Shown in pieces: positions 1 to 8,487 of a stretch of 39,217 nt of DNA. Source of the stretch: Bacteroidia bacterium (GTDB lineage: Bacteria; Bacteroidota; Bacteroidia; SpSt-205); NCBI GenBank assembly GCA_026414975.1, contig JAOAHZ010000004.1:240891-280107 (forward strand), given 5' to 3'. How positions within the stretch are numbered: position 1 is the first letter of the stretch; each line of letters begins with the position of its first letter. The notes under the pieces were generated by a model that saw nothing but the letters and a program-made list of their open reading frames with translations, ran no database searches and was not told the origin of the DNA. The position numbers were made by a program, and so were the translations under genes.

Positions 1-30
1 ACGCACTACATCGGCAAAGTCCTCCGCATC

Positions 31-3000
31 ATTTCAATCCCAAATTGGTGCGATTTTAAATCACTGCGGAGGTGGAAAACTTCCTCATGCGACACGCATT
101 TCAATCCCACATTGGTGCGATTTTCACTTTTCGCCCCGTCCAAACGAAGTATCGCCCACCCATTGATTTCAATCCCACATTGGTGCGATTTTCACATTGT
201 AACCTATCCAAAGCGCCGTAAGCGATGAAACATTTCAATCCCACATTGGTGCGATTTTCACGTAGATGATGTTATCTTTCTCACGAAATCATTTACAATT
301 TCAATCCCACATTGGTGCGATTTTCACCTGGTACGTTCGGGGCAAAGTCAAAGCTTTGATTACGATTTCAATCCCACATTGGTGCGATTTTCACCCATGC
401 CAACAAACAGAAATAAAAAGCCCCCTCCATTATTTCAATCCCACATTGGTGCGATTTTCACGTACCTCACCACCACCTTCTTCACTGCATCAGAGAGATT
501 TCAATCCCACATTGGTGCGATTTTCACTCTATTTTGTGACGCTCACTTTTCCTGCTGACTACTATTTCAATCCCACATTGGTGCGATTTTCACACCTCGC
601 GCTCTACTTCACCCGTGTAGTCACGCTCAATTTCAATCCCACATTGGTGCGATTTTCACTTCTTCATCTGATTTTCTTATCTCTGTTGAATCCGCATTTC
701 AATCCCACATTGGTGCGATTTTCACCACTTGCAAATGCGAAAAAAGTCGTATATTCGCAAAGATTTCAATCCCACATTGGTGCGATTTTCACCAGCTGAC
801 GAACGCAAGCGCAGATGATTTTGCAGCTTAATTTCAATCCCACATTGGTGCGATTTTCACAACTACGTGTCGCAGGGGACTATTTACTATCACGCCGATT
901 TCAATCCCACATTGGTGCGATTTTCACGCCTTACTTCCCTACGCCGCAGGATATAGATATAACGATTTCAATCCCACATTGGTGCGATTTTCACTTACCT
1001 TTCCCACCGCGGCGTGGGAGTGGCTGCGAGATTTCAATCCCACATTGGTGCGATTTTCACAGTTCCAGCAGCAGGCGGGACAGGCAGGCGGCGCTCATTT
1101 CAATCCCACATTGGTGCGATTTTCACAGTCAGCCCCACGGACCCTTCTCTCTGGACGAAATTTATTTCAATCCCACATTGGTGCGATTTTCACGACGCAG
1201 AGCTACAAAGAAAACAAGAAGAACTCAAGATTTCAATCCCACATTGGTGCGATTTTCACGATTTTGGAGCTTGAGCTGAAAGCCCTGCAAAAAACATTTC
1301 AATCCCACATTGGTGCGATTTTCACTCTATGGTCTCCGCCTCCTTACGGGGTAGATTTTCCGATTTCAATCCCACATTGGTGCGATTTTCACACAACTAA
1401 GAGCACCAAGAGCCGACGAATAGCCGTAATTTCAATCCCACATTGGTGCGATTTTCACATGCGCTCGGGCACGAGCGCGCACTCAGGCAACCCGAATTTC
1501 AATCCCACATTGGTGCGATTTTCACTCGCAGAGCGTGCGGTGGTATGCAGACAAAGCCGCCGATTTCAATCCCACATTGGTGCGATTTTCACGAAACCCA
1601 GCAGAGAGACTTTCACCCTTTTCAACGTATTTCAATCCCACATTGGTGCGATTTTCACTTATCGTCGTCCTTTTGCTGAATTCCCTATGCAAGATTTCAA
1701 TCCCACATTGGTGCGATTTTCACTGCGGCAATGCGGTAGCTTTCTTCGTGTGCTTGCCGCATTTCAATCCCACATTGGTGCGATTTTCACAAGGTTTATA
1801 TCATTTTCCACGAAATAGCTCACTTGATTTCAATCCCACATTGGTGCGATTTTCACGACGCAGAGCTGCAAAGAAGGCAAGAAGAACTCAAGATTTCAAT
1901 CCCACATTGGTGCGATTTTCACGATTAGTGGCTAAGAATACTATATGCGTAGGAGAAAATTTCAATCCCACATTGGTGCGATTTTCACCCCTCCAGATGG
2001 AGGGGGCGACTCGCAAGGTATGTAATTTCAATCCCACATTGGTGCGATTTTCACGGAGTACCGCTATTAAACAAGTGTCCCCCGCCCACAATTTCAATCC
2101 CACATTGGTGCGATTTTCACCCTTTGGAGGCATCAGCGTCCCTGATGGTAAAGCTGATTTCAATCCCACATTGGTGCGATTTTCACAGCTGCGCAAGCAA
2201 ATCCGCCAGAGCCTTTTTCCTCATTTCAATCCCACATTGGTGCGATTTTCACCATATACTTCTCCGCCACCTCGGGCGCCTCTGCCCGCATTTCAATCCC
2301 ACATTGGTGCGATTTTCACGAGCTGCGGGCGGCGGCAGCGAGCGAACGAGCGGCGGATTTCAATCCCACATTGGTGCGATTTTCACTGCCCGCCCAGTAG
2401 CTCAAAAACTCTGCTACCTCTGATTTCAATCCCACATTGGTGCGATTTTCACGGTGGGCAGTTTGCCGCACGGCTACTGCTTACCCCGATTTCAATCCCA
2501 CATTGGTGCGATTTTCACCCGCCCATTTTCCCGTATGCCCTCCATAGGTTACACAATTTCAATCCCACATTGGTGCGATTTTCACGAACGCTTCGTTCCA
2601 GTTGGGAAAGTACATAACCTCATTTCAATCCCACATTGGTGCGATTTTCACAACAGATATCTCGTATCTTTCCTCAATCAAAGAGAAAATTTCAATCCCA
2701 CATTGGTGCGATTTTCACTTCAGAGGATGCGGACCGCATTCGCATGCAGCTAGACGATTTCAATCCCACATTGGTGCGATTTTCACGCGTGCCACGCCAC
2801 ACGTCGCTCCGTCCCCTCCGCCGATTTCAATCCCACATTGGTGCGATTTTCACCCTCCAATGGCGGCAAAGTATAAGCGTTACGCCCTCTGATTTCAATC
2901 CCACATTGGTGCGATTTTCACTCTTCTACAAGCCTGAGAAAAATAATCAGAATAAAAATTTCAATCCCACATTGGTGCGATTTTCACGATGAAGTAAGGC

Positions 3001-3186
3001 TAAAAACAAGACCTTCAGAAGAAATTTCAATCCCACATTGGTGCGATTTTCACCGCTATTTACAGAAGAAGCAGCTACAAGCCTACACCGATTTCAATCC
3101 CACATTGGTGCGATTTTCACGCCCGCTGAACGAGGATGCACAGCTGCAGTCGCAAGATTTCAATCCCACATTGGTGCGATTTTCAC
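31..3186 (-). CRISPR. Type I-B CRISPR array, 48 repeats / 47 spacers
   Basis: Forty-eight 30-bp repeats occur, from 31-60 to 3157-3186. On the plus strand the unit starts ATTTCAATCCCACATTGG and ends GCGATTTTCAC. All are identical except the first (31-60), which has three C-to-A changes. Spacers are 35-38 bp, mostly 36-37. Read on the minus strand the repeat ends in ATTGAAAT, the form of the 8-nt 5' crRNA handle left by Cas6 in type I-B systems. I therefore infer leftward transcription, with the leader on the right (3187-3383) and the degenerate trailer repeat on the left. Bases 1-30 look like one more spacer or trailer sequence, so the array may continue beyond the window. The newest spacer should be 3121-3156. 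Spacers 1194-1229 and 1857-1892 are near-duplicates. Short ORFs read through the array are artefacts of the repeats. Confidence 0.99.
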
Positions 3187-3383
3187 CCCCTACTCGCCTC
3201 AGGCGAAAGAGACACAGTAGGAAGGCTCGGCAAATATACCGACTTTCCTCCAAATATCTCCAAACATATCCCCCCTTCAGCGAAAAGTATTCACCCCCCT
3301 TCTACACCCCTTGCCGTCGACCCTTAGTCATGTACCGGTTCAGCCTCATCGACGGCAGCCTAAAAAATACCTAACTTTCTCCT
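3187..3383 (-). promoter_or_regulatory. CRISPR leader and divergent cas2 upstream region
   Basis: This 197-bp non-coding stretch separates the leader-end repeat from the cas2 start. On the minus strand it holds two exact matches to the Bacteroidota -7 element TAnnTTTG: TATATTTG (3231-3238) and TATGTTTG (3261-3268). Either could start the pre-crRNA 40-75 nt before the first repeat. No well-spaced TTG -33 box is seen for either. A 9-bp perfect inverted repeat, TGCCGTCGA (3312-3320) and TCGACGGCA (3349-3357), is separated by 28 nt and could bind a protein. On the plus strand TAACTTTC (3372-3379), one base from the -7 consensus, lies 4 nt before the cas2 ATG. The role as leader is inferred from repeat polarity. 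Confidence 0.75.
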
Positions 3384-3650
3384 ATGTACATCGTCCTCAC
3401 CTATGATGTAGCTCAAGAACGAGTCGCTAAAGTGTGTCGCTACCTGCGCCGTTACCTTCATTGGGTGCAGAATAGTGTCTTTGAGGGTGAAATCACCGAA
3501 GGACGCTACGCCGAGCTCCTTGCCGGTCTGCGCAAAATCATCCGCTCCGACTATGACAGTATCTATATCTTTCACTGGCCAGCAGCCCATCTGGTCCAAA
3601 AGACCTCCTTGGGGCAGGAGCGAGGGCACACCGACTGGCTCATAGAGTAG
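3384..3650 (+). CDS. cas2: CRISPR-associated endonuclease Cas2
   Basis: This 88-residue protein has the usual Cas2 length and fold signature: a first beta strand ending in the conserved acidic residue (MYIVLTYDV, D8), then VQNSVFEGEIT and a C-terminal strand region ending DWLIE. Cas2 forms the dimer at the centre of the Cas1-Cas2 integrase, which inserts new spacers at the leader end of the array. The gene is on the plus strand, opposite to every other cas gene here. It sits between the leader and the 3' end of cas4, with which it converges. Its last codons and stop are the first copy of a short sequence repeated twice more downstream (see 3639-3789). The minus-strand ORF over the same bases is a shadow. 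Confidence 0.95.
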   Translation: MYIVLTYDVAQERVAKVCRYLRRYLHWVQNSVFEGEITEGRYAELLAGLRKIIRSDYDSIYIFHWPAAHLVQKTSLGQERGHTDWLIE

Positions 3651-3789
3651 CTTTAGCGTTCTTCATAGCGCAGGTCTGCCCCTGCTGGGGCGAGCTCATA
3701 GAGTAGCTTTAGCCGTCTCCTCGTGGGTGCTGGGGCCGCTCTGGCTGCATCTGCTGGGGCGAGCTCATAGAGTAGCTTTAGCCCCAGCA
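3639..3789. repeat. Triplicated short direct repeat with hairpin at cas2/cas4 junction
   Basis: The 19-bp string CTCATAGAGTAGCTTTAGC occurs at 3639-3657 (the cas2 stop region), 3695-3713 and 3764-3782. Copies two and three share 33 bp exactly (3682-3714 and 3751-3783), beginning CTGCTGGGGCGAGCTC. The third copy carries the TAA stop of cas4 on the minus strand. It is bracketed by a 9-bp inverted repeat, TGCTGGGGC (3752-3760) and GCCCCAGCA (3781-3789), whose right arm lies in the last cas4 codons. A smaller hairpin, GCCCC-TGCT-GGGGC, is at 3678-3691. The block could end transcription from both convergent genes, or be a scar of the event that flipped cas2. Neither has a T-run typical of intrinsic terminators. 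Confidence 0.8.
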
Positions 3790-4308
3790 CAGCTCTGCGT
3801 AAGCACATCGCTTACACAACCCCTTATATGGCACCACAGGGGGATGAGGCAACTCCTCCACCGATCGAATGCCCTCTATGACTTTCTCTACCTCTGCTTC
3901 TGCCTGAGGGGTCAGTTCGACTCGCTCTTTGCGACGCTCTCGGGGATAACGTATTTCACCCGCTATGGGAAACGCCTCACCTTCCGACCACCCGACATAT
4001 TTCTTGAGTAGATATAGATAGAATAAAAGCTGATAGCGTGCTACACGAGGCAAACGACGAGAGCGCTTTATCTCTACCAAGAGCCCCCCCTCTGTGTGGT
4101 CTAGCCGTACTAAACCCCCTAACCACTGCTCTTTACGAAGCGATCGTTCGTAAGCATCACGGTGTAATAGCCGACCTTCTTCCACCAGCCCATGTCCTCG
4201 CTCCATGGTAATATGCCGAGAAAAAAGCCACAGCTTCCGATGACACACTAAAAAGTAATGTACTTTCGTTCCTGTGATGCGCCAGGCTTGTATATCTGCG
4301 AATTCCAT
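3778..4308 (-). CDS. cas4: CRISPR-associated exonuclease Cas4
   Basis: A RecB-like nuclease of 176 residues that trims prespacers and helps define PAM and orientation before Cas1-Cas2 integration. Visible motifs are the first cysteine of the Fe-S cluster in the N-terminal region (C22 in LVCHRKLWLF), a PD-(D/E)XK core with D70 and E79-I-K81, the QxxxY motif (Q93-LLF-Y97), and the three C-terminal cluster cysteines C165, C168 and C174. All four cluster ligands are present, so it looks active. It starts 7 nt after the cas1 stop and is the last gene of the minus-strand cas operon. Its 3' end overlaps the repeat block shared with the convergent cas2 gene. The usual I-B order is cas4 before cas1; here it is reversed. 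Confidence 0.95.
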   Translation of the reverse strand: MEFADIQAWRITGTKVHYFLVCHRKLWLFSRHITMERGHGLVEEGRLLHRDAYERSLRKEQWLGGLVRLDHTEGGLLVEIKRSRRLPRVARYQLLFYLYLLKKYVGWSEGEAFPIAGEIRYPRERRKERVELTPQAEAEVEKVIEGIRSVEELPHPPVVPYKGLCKRCAYAELCWG

Positions 4309-4315
4309 ATGTTCT

Positions 4316-5311
4316 TTACCACCAGGCTCGAAAGGCTCTGTAAGGCTCTATGCCCAAAAGATGACGCATAAGCTTATAAGCCTCTAGTCGGAGAAGCTGC
4401 CGATATGACACCGAACGTTTGAGGCGACGATGCTGAACCGTGGTACTTAGCTGCTCCACAAAAGCCCGAACTACTTTCTTGCGGGCTTCCTCCTTGAGAA
4501 AAACCCCTGAGAGAGAGCCCACGTCTTCTAAGTCGGATTCGGAAAGCTCTCGCCGATTGAGAAGCCGAAAAACCAGCCTGTCCACTAAGAGGGGCTTGAA
4601 AGGTTCGCTCAGGTCTAAAGCCAGTGAAAATCGCCGAGCGCGAGGTTCATGGAGAAAACTTACCGCCGGATGAAGCGGCGTGTGATAAAGCTCGGACAAG
4701 ACATGCGTATAAAGGAGCATGTTGAGAAACGATACGAGAGCATTCGGTAGCGTCGTAGGAGGTCGGCGACGACGAACAAACGGCTCTTGTTCTCCCAGTA
4801 TAGCCTGCCATGCACTATAATAGGCCTGCCGTACCTTTCCTTCTTCACCCATGAGGTCTGAAATAGAAGCCGCCTGTTCTATAAGGCCCAGACGCTCCTC
4901 TATGAAAGCAAGCTGCTTAGAAAAGTCCTGCCCTCGGTGATGGTAGTAAAGAAGGTTTTTCCGTATTTGCTGAACCGCTCCCTGGACCAGCTCGCGCGCA
5001 ATGACAAGCCGCTTAGAGAGAACTTTCGCATGCTCTACTTGAGCGATAAACAGCTCTCCGCTAATCCGAGTGGGCCGAGGCAAAAAAGACCCCGCATAGG
5101 TACCATGATGATGAAACACATGAAGAGGAACTCCTTGCTTGCCTAAGAAGCGGAGAGTATGCGTATAAAGCCGCAGGGGCGCCATCACATAGATGTCGCT
5201 AATATCGGCAATCGGTAAGAATCGTTTCTCCCCCAAGGTATCTACAAAAAGGAGCGTATGCTGCTGGCGGCGCAGGGTTCCAGCCCGAAAAAGATATAAG
5301 GGTCGTCCCAT
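4316..5311 (-). CDS. cas1: CRISPR-associated integrase Cas1
   Basis: This 331-residue protein is a typical I-B Cas1. The N-terminal beta domain runs to about residue 85, followed by the helical catalytic domain. The metal-binding residues are visible: E157 in DLMGEEGKVRQAYY, H221 in LHPAVSFLHEP, and D233 with D244 in LALDLSEPFKPLLVDR. Cas1 catalyses the two transesterifications that join prespacer DNA to the leader-proximal repeat. Its ATG directly follows the TAG of cas3 with no gap, which implies coupled translation. The gene lies between cas3 and cas4 and away from its partner cas2, which is on the other strand about 670 bp further on. Nothing suggests inactivation. Confidence 0.97.
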   Translation of the reverse strand: MGRPLYLFRAGTLRRQQHTLLFVDTLGEKRFLPIADISDIYVMAPLRLYTHTLRFLGKQGVPLHVFHHHGTYAGSFLPRPTRISGELFIAQVEHAKVLSKRLVIARELVQGAVQQIRKNLLYYHHRGQDFSKQLAFIEERLGLIEQAASISDLMGEEGKVRQAYYSAWQAILGEQEPFVRRRRPPTTLPNALVSFLNMLLYTHVLSELYHTPLHPAVSFLHEPRARRFSLALDLSEPFKPLLVDRLVFRLLNRRELSESDLEDVGSLSGVFLKEEARKKVVRAFVEQLSTTVQHRRLKRSVSYRQLLRLEAYKLMRHLLGIEPYRAFRAWW

Positions 5312-7732
5312 CTACTCAATGATAAGAAAATCCTCAGACCTAGGCTGCTTAGGCCCCTCGCTGGGCTCAGCCTCAGGCAAACGAAGTGAAAGACCTACCT
5401 CTTCATCGTAAGGAGCCTCTACTTCATAGATATGATACGCCAGATTGTACTGCGCCCTGCCTTCTCTCTTGAGCTGCTGTATCACCCTGTAAGGCAAGGA
5501 GAGCCAGTACAATTGAGCCTCTAAATAGCACCCCTGGCTCACTTGCCTCTCGTAGTCCTCTTTCAGCGATCGAGGTAGAGCAACAACCCCATCAAAGAGG
5601 GCCTCATACCCCTCTATCACCTCTTGAGGAGCCGTCTCTAAGGGGAGAACCGTATGCTCCAAAAGCTCCTTGGCATCCCTATATCCCTCCTCAAGTCTCT
5701 CAAGAAGAGAATGGGCAAGAGTTCCGTAGCTCTTCTGAACGAGCTGAGGGAGCCTCTCCTCGCGAAGGCGATGCCCATGCTGGGCCCGTAGAATGTATCG
5801 CACTCGCCGAAGCACCCGACGCAAGCGATAGGGATAGTCCCATGAAACAGGGCGGCTCAAAACATACACGGGCTTCCAAGGGAAGCGGCGCTGCCGATTG
5901 ATCCGTCCAAATCGCTGAAGGAGAGCCTCCATCGGTGCCAGCTCCGTATATAACTCATCAAAACTCACATCCAGACTTACCTCCACCACCTGCGTCGCTA
6001 CGACCACGAGTCCTCCCTCGGATTTCACTGACTCCAACAGAGCCTTTTCCTTCTCCAAACGATGCTTAGCACAAAAACGGCTATGCAGCAGCAGAAGAGA
6101 CAACGACGAGCTTCCCCTCAGACGCTTGAGATTCTCGTAAATTCTCTGAGCAGTGTCAATGGTATTGACTGCGAGAAGAACCTTCCGTCCTTGCTGAGCT
6201 TTCTCTAAGGCTTCCCTAAGGATCACCTCATCTGTGATTCGCCCTCGCTTGAGAAAGAGCCTATGGCGAGAAAACTCGCAAAGGAAGCTCCTTGGGGGCC
6301 TCACTTTCTGTAAGGGAAGCATGCGAGAAAATGCATTCTCCATCCAGCGAGGCAGGGTCGCTGTCATGATACAGAGGTGGGCCCGATTTTCCGTGATGAG
6401 CTTCTCAAAGAGGGCCAGCATAAGGCCGACCCGACGAGGAGCATAAGCGTGGATTTCATCAGCGATAAGCAGCGCTCGGTAAGTGTGGGTACGGAGGCAT
6501 TCATGCCCTGGCAGTCCAAATACAACCTTGAGAAGTTGGTAGGGCGTCGTAAGAAAAATAGGCGGGTAGAAAAGACGGCTCATCTCATGTAGCGCATAAG
6601 CCTGAGCTTCGGCTCCTTCTTTTTCTCTAAGCTCATGATACAGAGCCATGAGGTTACGACTATGCCATAAGGCCAGGTATTCCCGTGGCACTCCGTATCG
6701 CTCTACAAATCGGTGCCACATAGCGTTGAGATTAGCTTGATAGGGAAGGATATAGTACAGGATTCTCTCAGGAGCATCCCGGGCTAAGCGACAGGCCCAG
6801 AGGAGAGCTGCTTCGGTTTTCCCACTACCTGTAGGGGCGATAAGAAGAAGGTGGTCGCCCGAAGCCTCGGCCTCGCTCTGATGAGGATGACGCTCAGTGG
6901 GGAAGCTGCGCTGGATCATTTCCCATGGTACAGAGGGGAGAGCTTTACCCCCAGCGCTGGCAAGCCGATCAGCTAAGAGTAGAAAGCCTCGGCTCTGAAA
7001 TAAAGCCAGTTTAGCTTTCTCCGAAGACCCTTTGAATTCTTTGTCGTCGGTGAATCTCTTCTCAAGTTGCCTGAGAAGGTGCTGAACGGCCTCGTACGCT
7101 TTTTCTGGCCACTTCTCTGTGCAGGTAGGGACCTCTGTCCAACCCCAGAAAGACTCACCCGTTTTTTGCTCCCACCATGACGGGAAAGTATGCTCGGTCC
7201 AGCGAGCAAGCTCTTCTATAGGGACAACTGAATTGCGTGGAGGATCAAGTTTAGCTCTGCGCAACTTTTCGGTAGCTTCAGGAGAGTCAAACCTTATCGG
7301 CTTGCATAACTTGTCAAAAAGCGGCTGACTGGCCGAGGACCAATCCTCCGGATGCCCAGGCGGATAACGCTCTAAGAGAATCTTAAGGTCCTTATGATGC
7401 GTTAGGATCGCTGCAGCAGCCCAAAAGGCTTTAGGGCTGTCTAAGGGGAAAAACCATCGTACAAACGCTACCGAGAGCAGTTCGTGGCGGTGTCCCCACC
7501 GCTGACCTTGAACCCGAATAAGCTGTCTCTGAAACGCCGGATGCACTTTGCCAAAGTCGTGGAGAAAGGCAGCGGTAGCGAGAGCCTGAAGCAAACAAGG
7601 AGAATTCTCAGAGCCGCATCGCCCCCAAAATTCCCAAAAACGATCCCACACCGCACGAGTGTGGGACTCTAAGCTTTCCGGCGGGTCTGATTTGGCTAAA
7701 AAAGGTAGGCTCGTTGAGAGGTTAACTTTCAT
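5312..7732 (-). CDS. cas3: CRISPR-associated helicase-nuclease Cas3
   Basis: The Cas3 effector degrades target DNA after Cascade recognition. With the ATG at 7732 it is 806 residues. The N-terminal HD nuclease domain shows H24, H58-D59 in FLHDFGK, H81/H83 and H112-H113. The superfamily 2 helicase follows: Walker A APTGSGKT (K305), the DEAD-type box as DEIH (D425), the TAT motif in CIMTATLP, and motif VI QRFGRINRQRR. All catalytic motifs are intact. I chose 7732 because its ATG overlaps the cas5 TGA as ATGA. An upstream TTG at 7750 would add six residues and overlap cas5 by 22 bp. The N-terminal HD plus helicase fusion is the common type I form. Confidence 0.97.
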   Translation of the reverse strand: MKVNLSTSLPFLAKSDPPESLESHTRAVWDRFWEFWGRCGSENSPCLLQALATAAFLHDFGKVHPAFQRQLIRVQGQRWGHRHELLSVAFVRWFFPLDSPKAFWAAAAILTHHKDLKILLERYPPGHPEDWSSASQPLFDKLCKPIRFDSPEATEKLRRAKLDPPRNSVVPIEELARWTEHTFPSWWEQKTGESFWGWTEVPTCTEKWPEKAYEAVQHLLRQLEKRFTDDKEFKGSSEKAKLALFQSRGFLLLADRLASAGGKALPSVPWEMIQRSFPTERHPHQSEAEASGDHLLLIAPTGSGKTEAALLWACRLARDAPERILYYILPYQANLNAMWHRFVERYGVPREYLALWHSRNLMALYHELREKEGAEAQAYALHEMSRLFYPPIFLTTPYQLLKVVFGLPGHECLRTHTYRALLIADEIHAYAPRRVGLMLALFEKLITENRAHLCIMTATLPRWMENAFSRMLPLQKVRPPRSFLCEFSRHRLFLKRGRITDEVILREALEKAQQGRKVLLAVNTIDTAQRIYENLKRLRGSSSLSLLLLHSRFCAKHRLEKEKALLESVKSEGGLVVVATQVVEVSLDVSFDELYTELAPMEALLQRFGRINRQRRFPWKPVYVLSRPVSWDYPYRLRRVLRRVRYILRAQHGHRLREERLPQLVQKSYGTLAHSLLERLEEGYRDAKELLEHTVLPLETAPQEVIEGYEALFDGVVALPRSLKEDYERQVSQGCYLEAQLYWLSLPYRVIQQLKREGRAQYNLAYHIYEVEAPYDEEVGLSLRLPEAEPSEGPKQPRSEDFLIIE

Positions 7733-8475
7733 GAGGTCATCTTCACCCAACTCAAAGGATCAAGACGCCAGAGATGAATGAGATAAGACCGTCCTCCTCT
7801 GGAAGATACTACATAGCCATCGGGAGGGAGTATGCGCAAGGGTTGACTCCGGGTGACTTGGAGGAAATGTGCCCAAAGGACAGGACTGCGCTCCCCGATA
7901 GGCATATACACAGGCATACGCTCAGCTCTGTAATACCCAGCGAAGTAGGGTCGCCAGCTTAGAGGATACAGACTGGGTCCCCCCCACAACGGCCCGCTCC
8001 CCGTATAAGCCTCAACTGAATGAGCTTCTACCTCTTCAATACACTCTAAGCTCACCATCTCCTGCGAGCGTCCCAGCGTGAGCCAATAGGCAGGCCTGAA
8101 GAAGGCCATGCGCCAACTCTCCAGATCAGGCGCTTGCACATACAGCTCCAAGGTAAAAGCTGTGCGCAGCTCCCGCCGCACGACATTGCTTTTTATCTCT
8201 TCAATAGGGCTGCCGCGTCCCCCTGTCTCGCGGGCCTTCAGGTACCATAAGCGTTCCGTATCGTAGCTCGATGCAGCCTCAGTATGAAAAAAGTAACCTA
8301 TCCGTAAGTCCTTCAACGGGCATTCATCGCCCCAAGCTGCACATAGAAGCCCATACAAGGTGGAAAGTGGAGGCAAGGGATAGCTAAGCTGCCGACCTAC
8401 TGTAATGAAGGGATAACGAAAGGACGCTACTGGTCCTGAAAGGCGCACATATAAGAGGGGTAAAGAGCCTGCCAT
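7729..8475 (-). CDS. cas5: Cascade subunit Cas5 (Cas5t/Cas5b type)
   Basis: This 248-residue RAMP protein has the Cas5 N-terminal signature LYVRLSGPVASFRYP followed by SYPLPPLSTLYGLL, as in Cas5 of Tneap-type I-B systems. In Cascade, Cas5 caps the 5' handle of the crRNA and contacts the large subunit. The gene starts 12 nt after the cas7 stop and its TGA overlaps the cas3 ATG, which supports one polycistronic message. The C-terminal half (RMPVYMPIGERSPVLWAHF onwards) is less conserved. Family assignment rests on the N-terminal motif and operon position. Confidence 0.93.
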   Translation of the reverse strand: MAGSLPLLYVRLSGPVASFRYPFITVGRQLSYPLPPLSTLYGLLCAAWGDECPLKDLRIGYFFHTEAASSYDTERLWYLKARETGGRGSPIEEIKSNVVRRELRTAFTLELYVQAPDLESWRMAFFRPAYWLTLGRSQEMVSLECIEEVEAHSVEAYTGSGPLWGGPSLYPLSWRPYFAGYYRAERMPVYMPIGERSPVLWAHFLQVTRSQPLRILPPDGYVVSSRGGRSYLIHLWRLDPLSWVKMTS

Positions 8476-8487
8476 AGGAGGTGAGAC

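Noticed and set aside
1260-3090. Several other spacers (for example 1260-1295 and 3054-3090) translate into helical, coiled-coil-like peptides, hinting that one viral protein is targeted repeatedly
   Set aside because: A 36-nt open frame is easily found by chance, and these spacers share no sequence with each other or with the near-duplicate pair.
266-3374. Many long ORFs on both strands across the array, encoding repeated FNPTLVRFS- or SIPHWCDFH-like peptides
   Set aside because: They are the 30-bp CRISPR repeat read in different frames, with spacer sequence between. No start signals or sequence constraints beyond the repeat are present.
7732-7750. TTG start for cas3 at 7750
   Set aside because: The ATG at 7732 overlaps the cas5 stop as ATGA, the same coupling seen elsewhere in the window, and loses only six unconserved residues.
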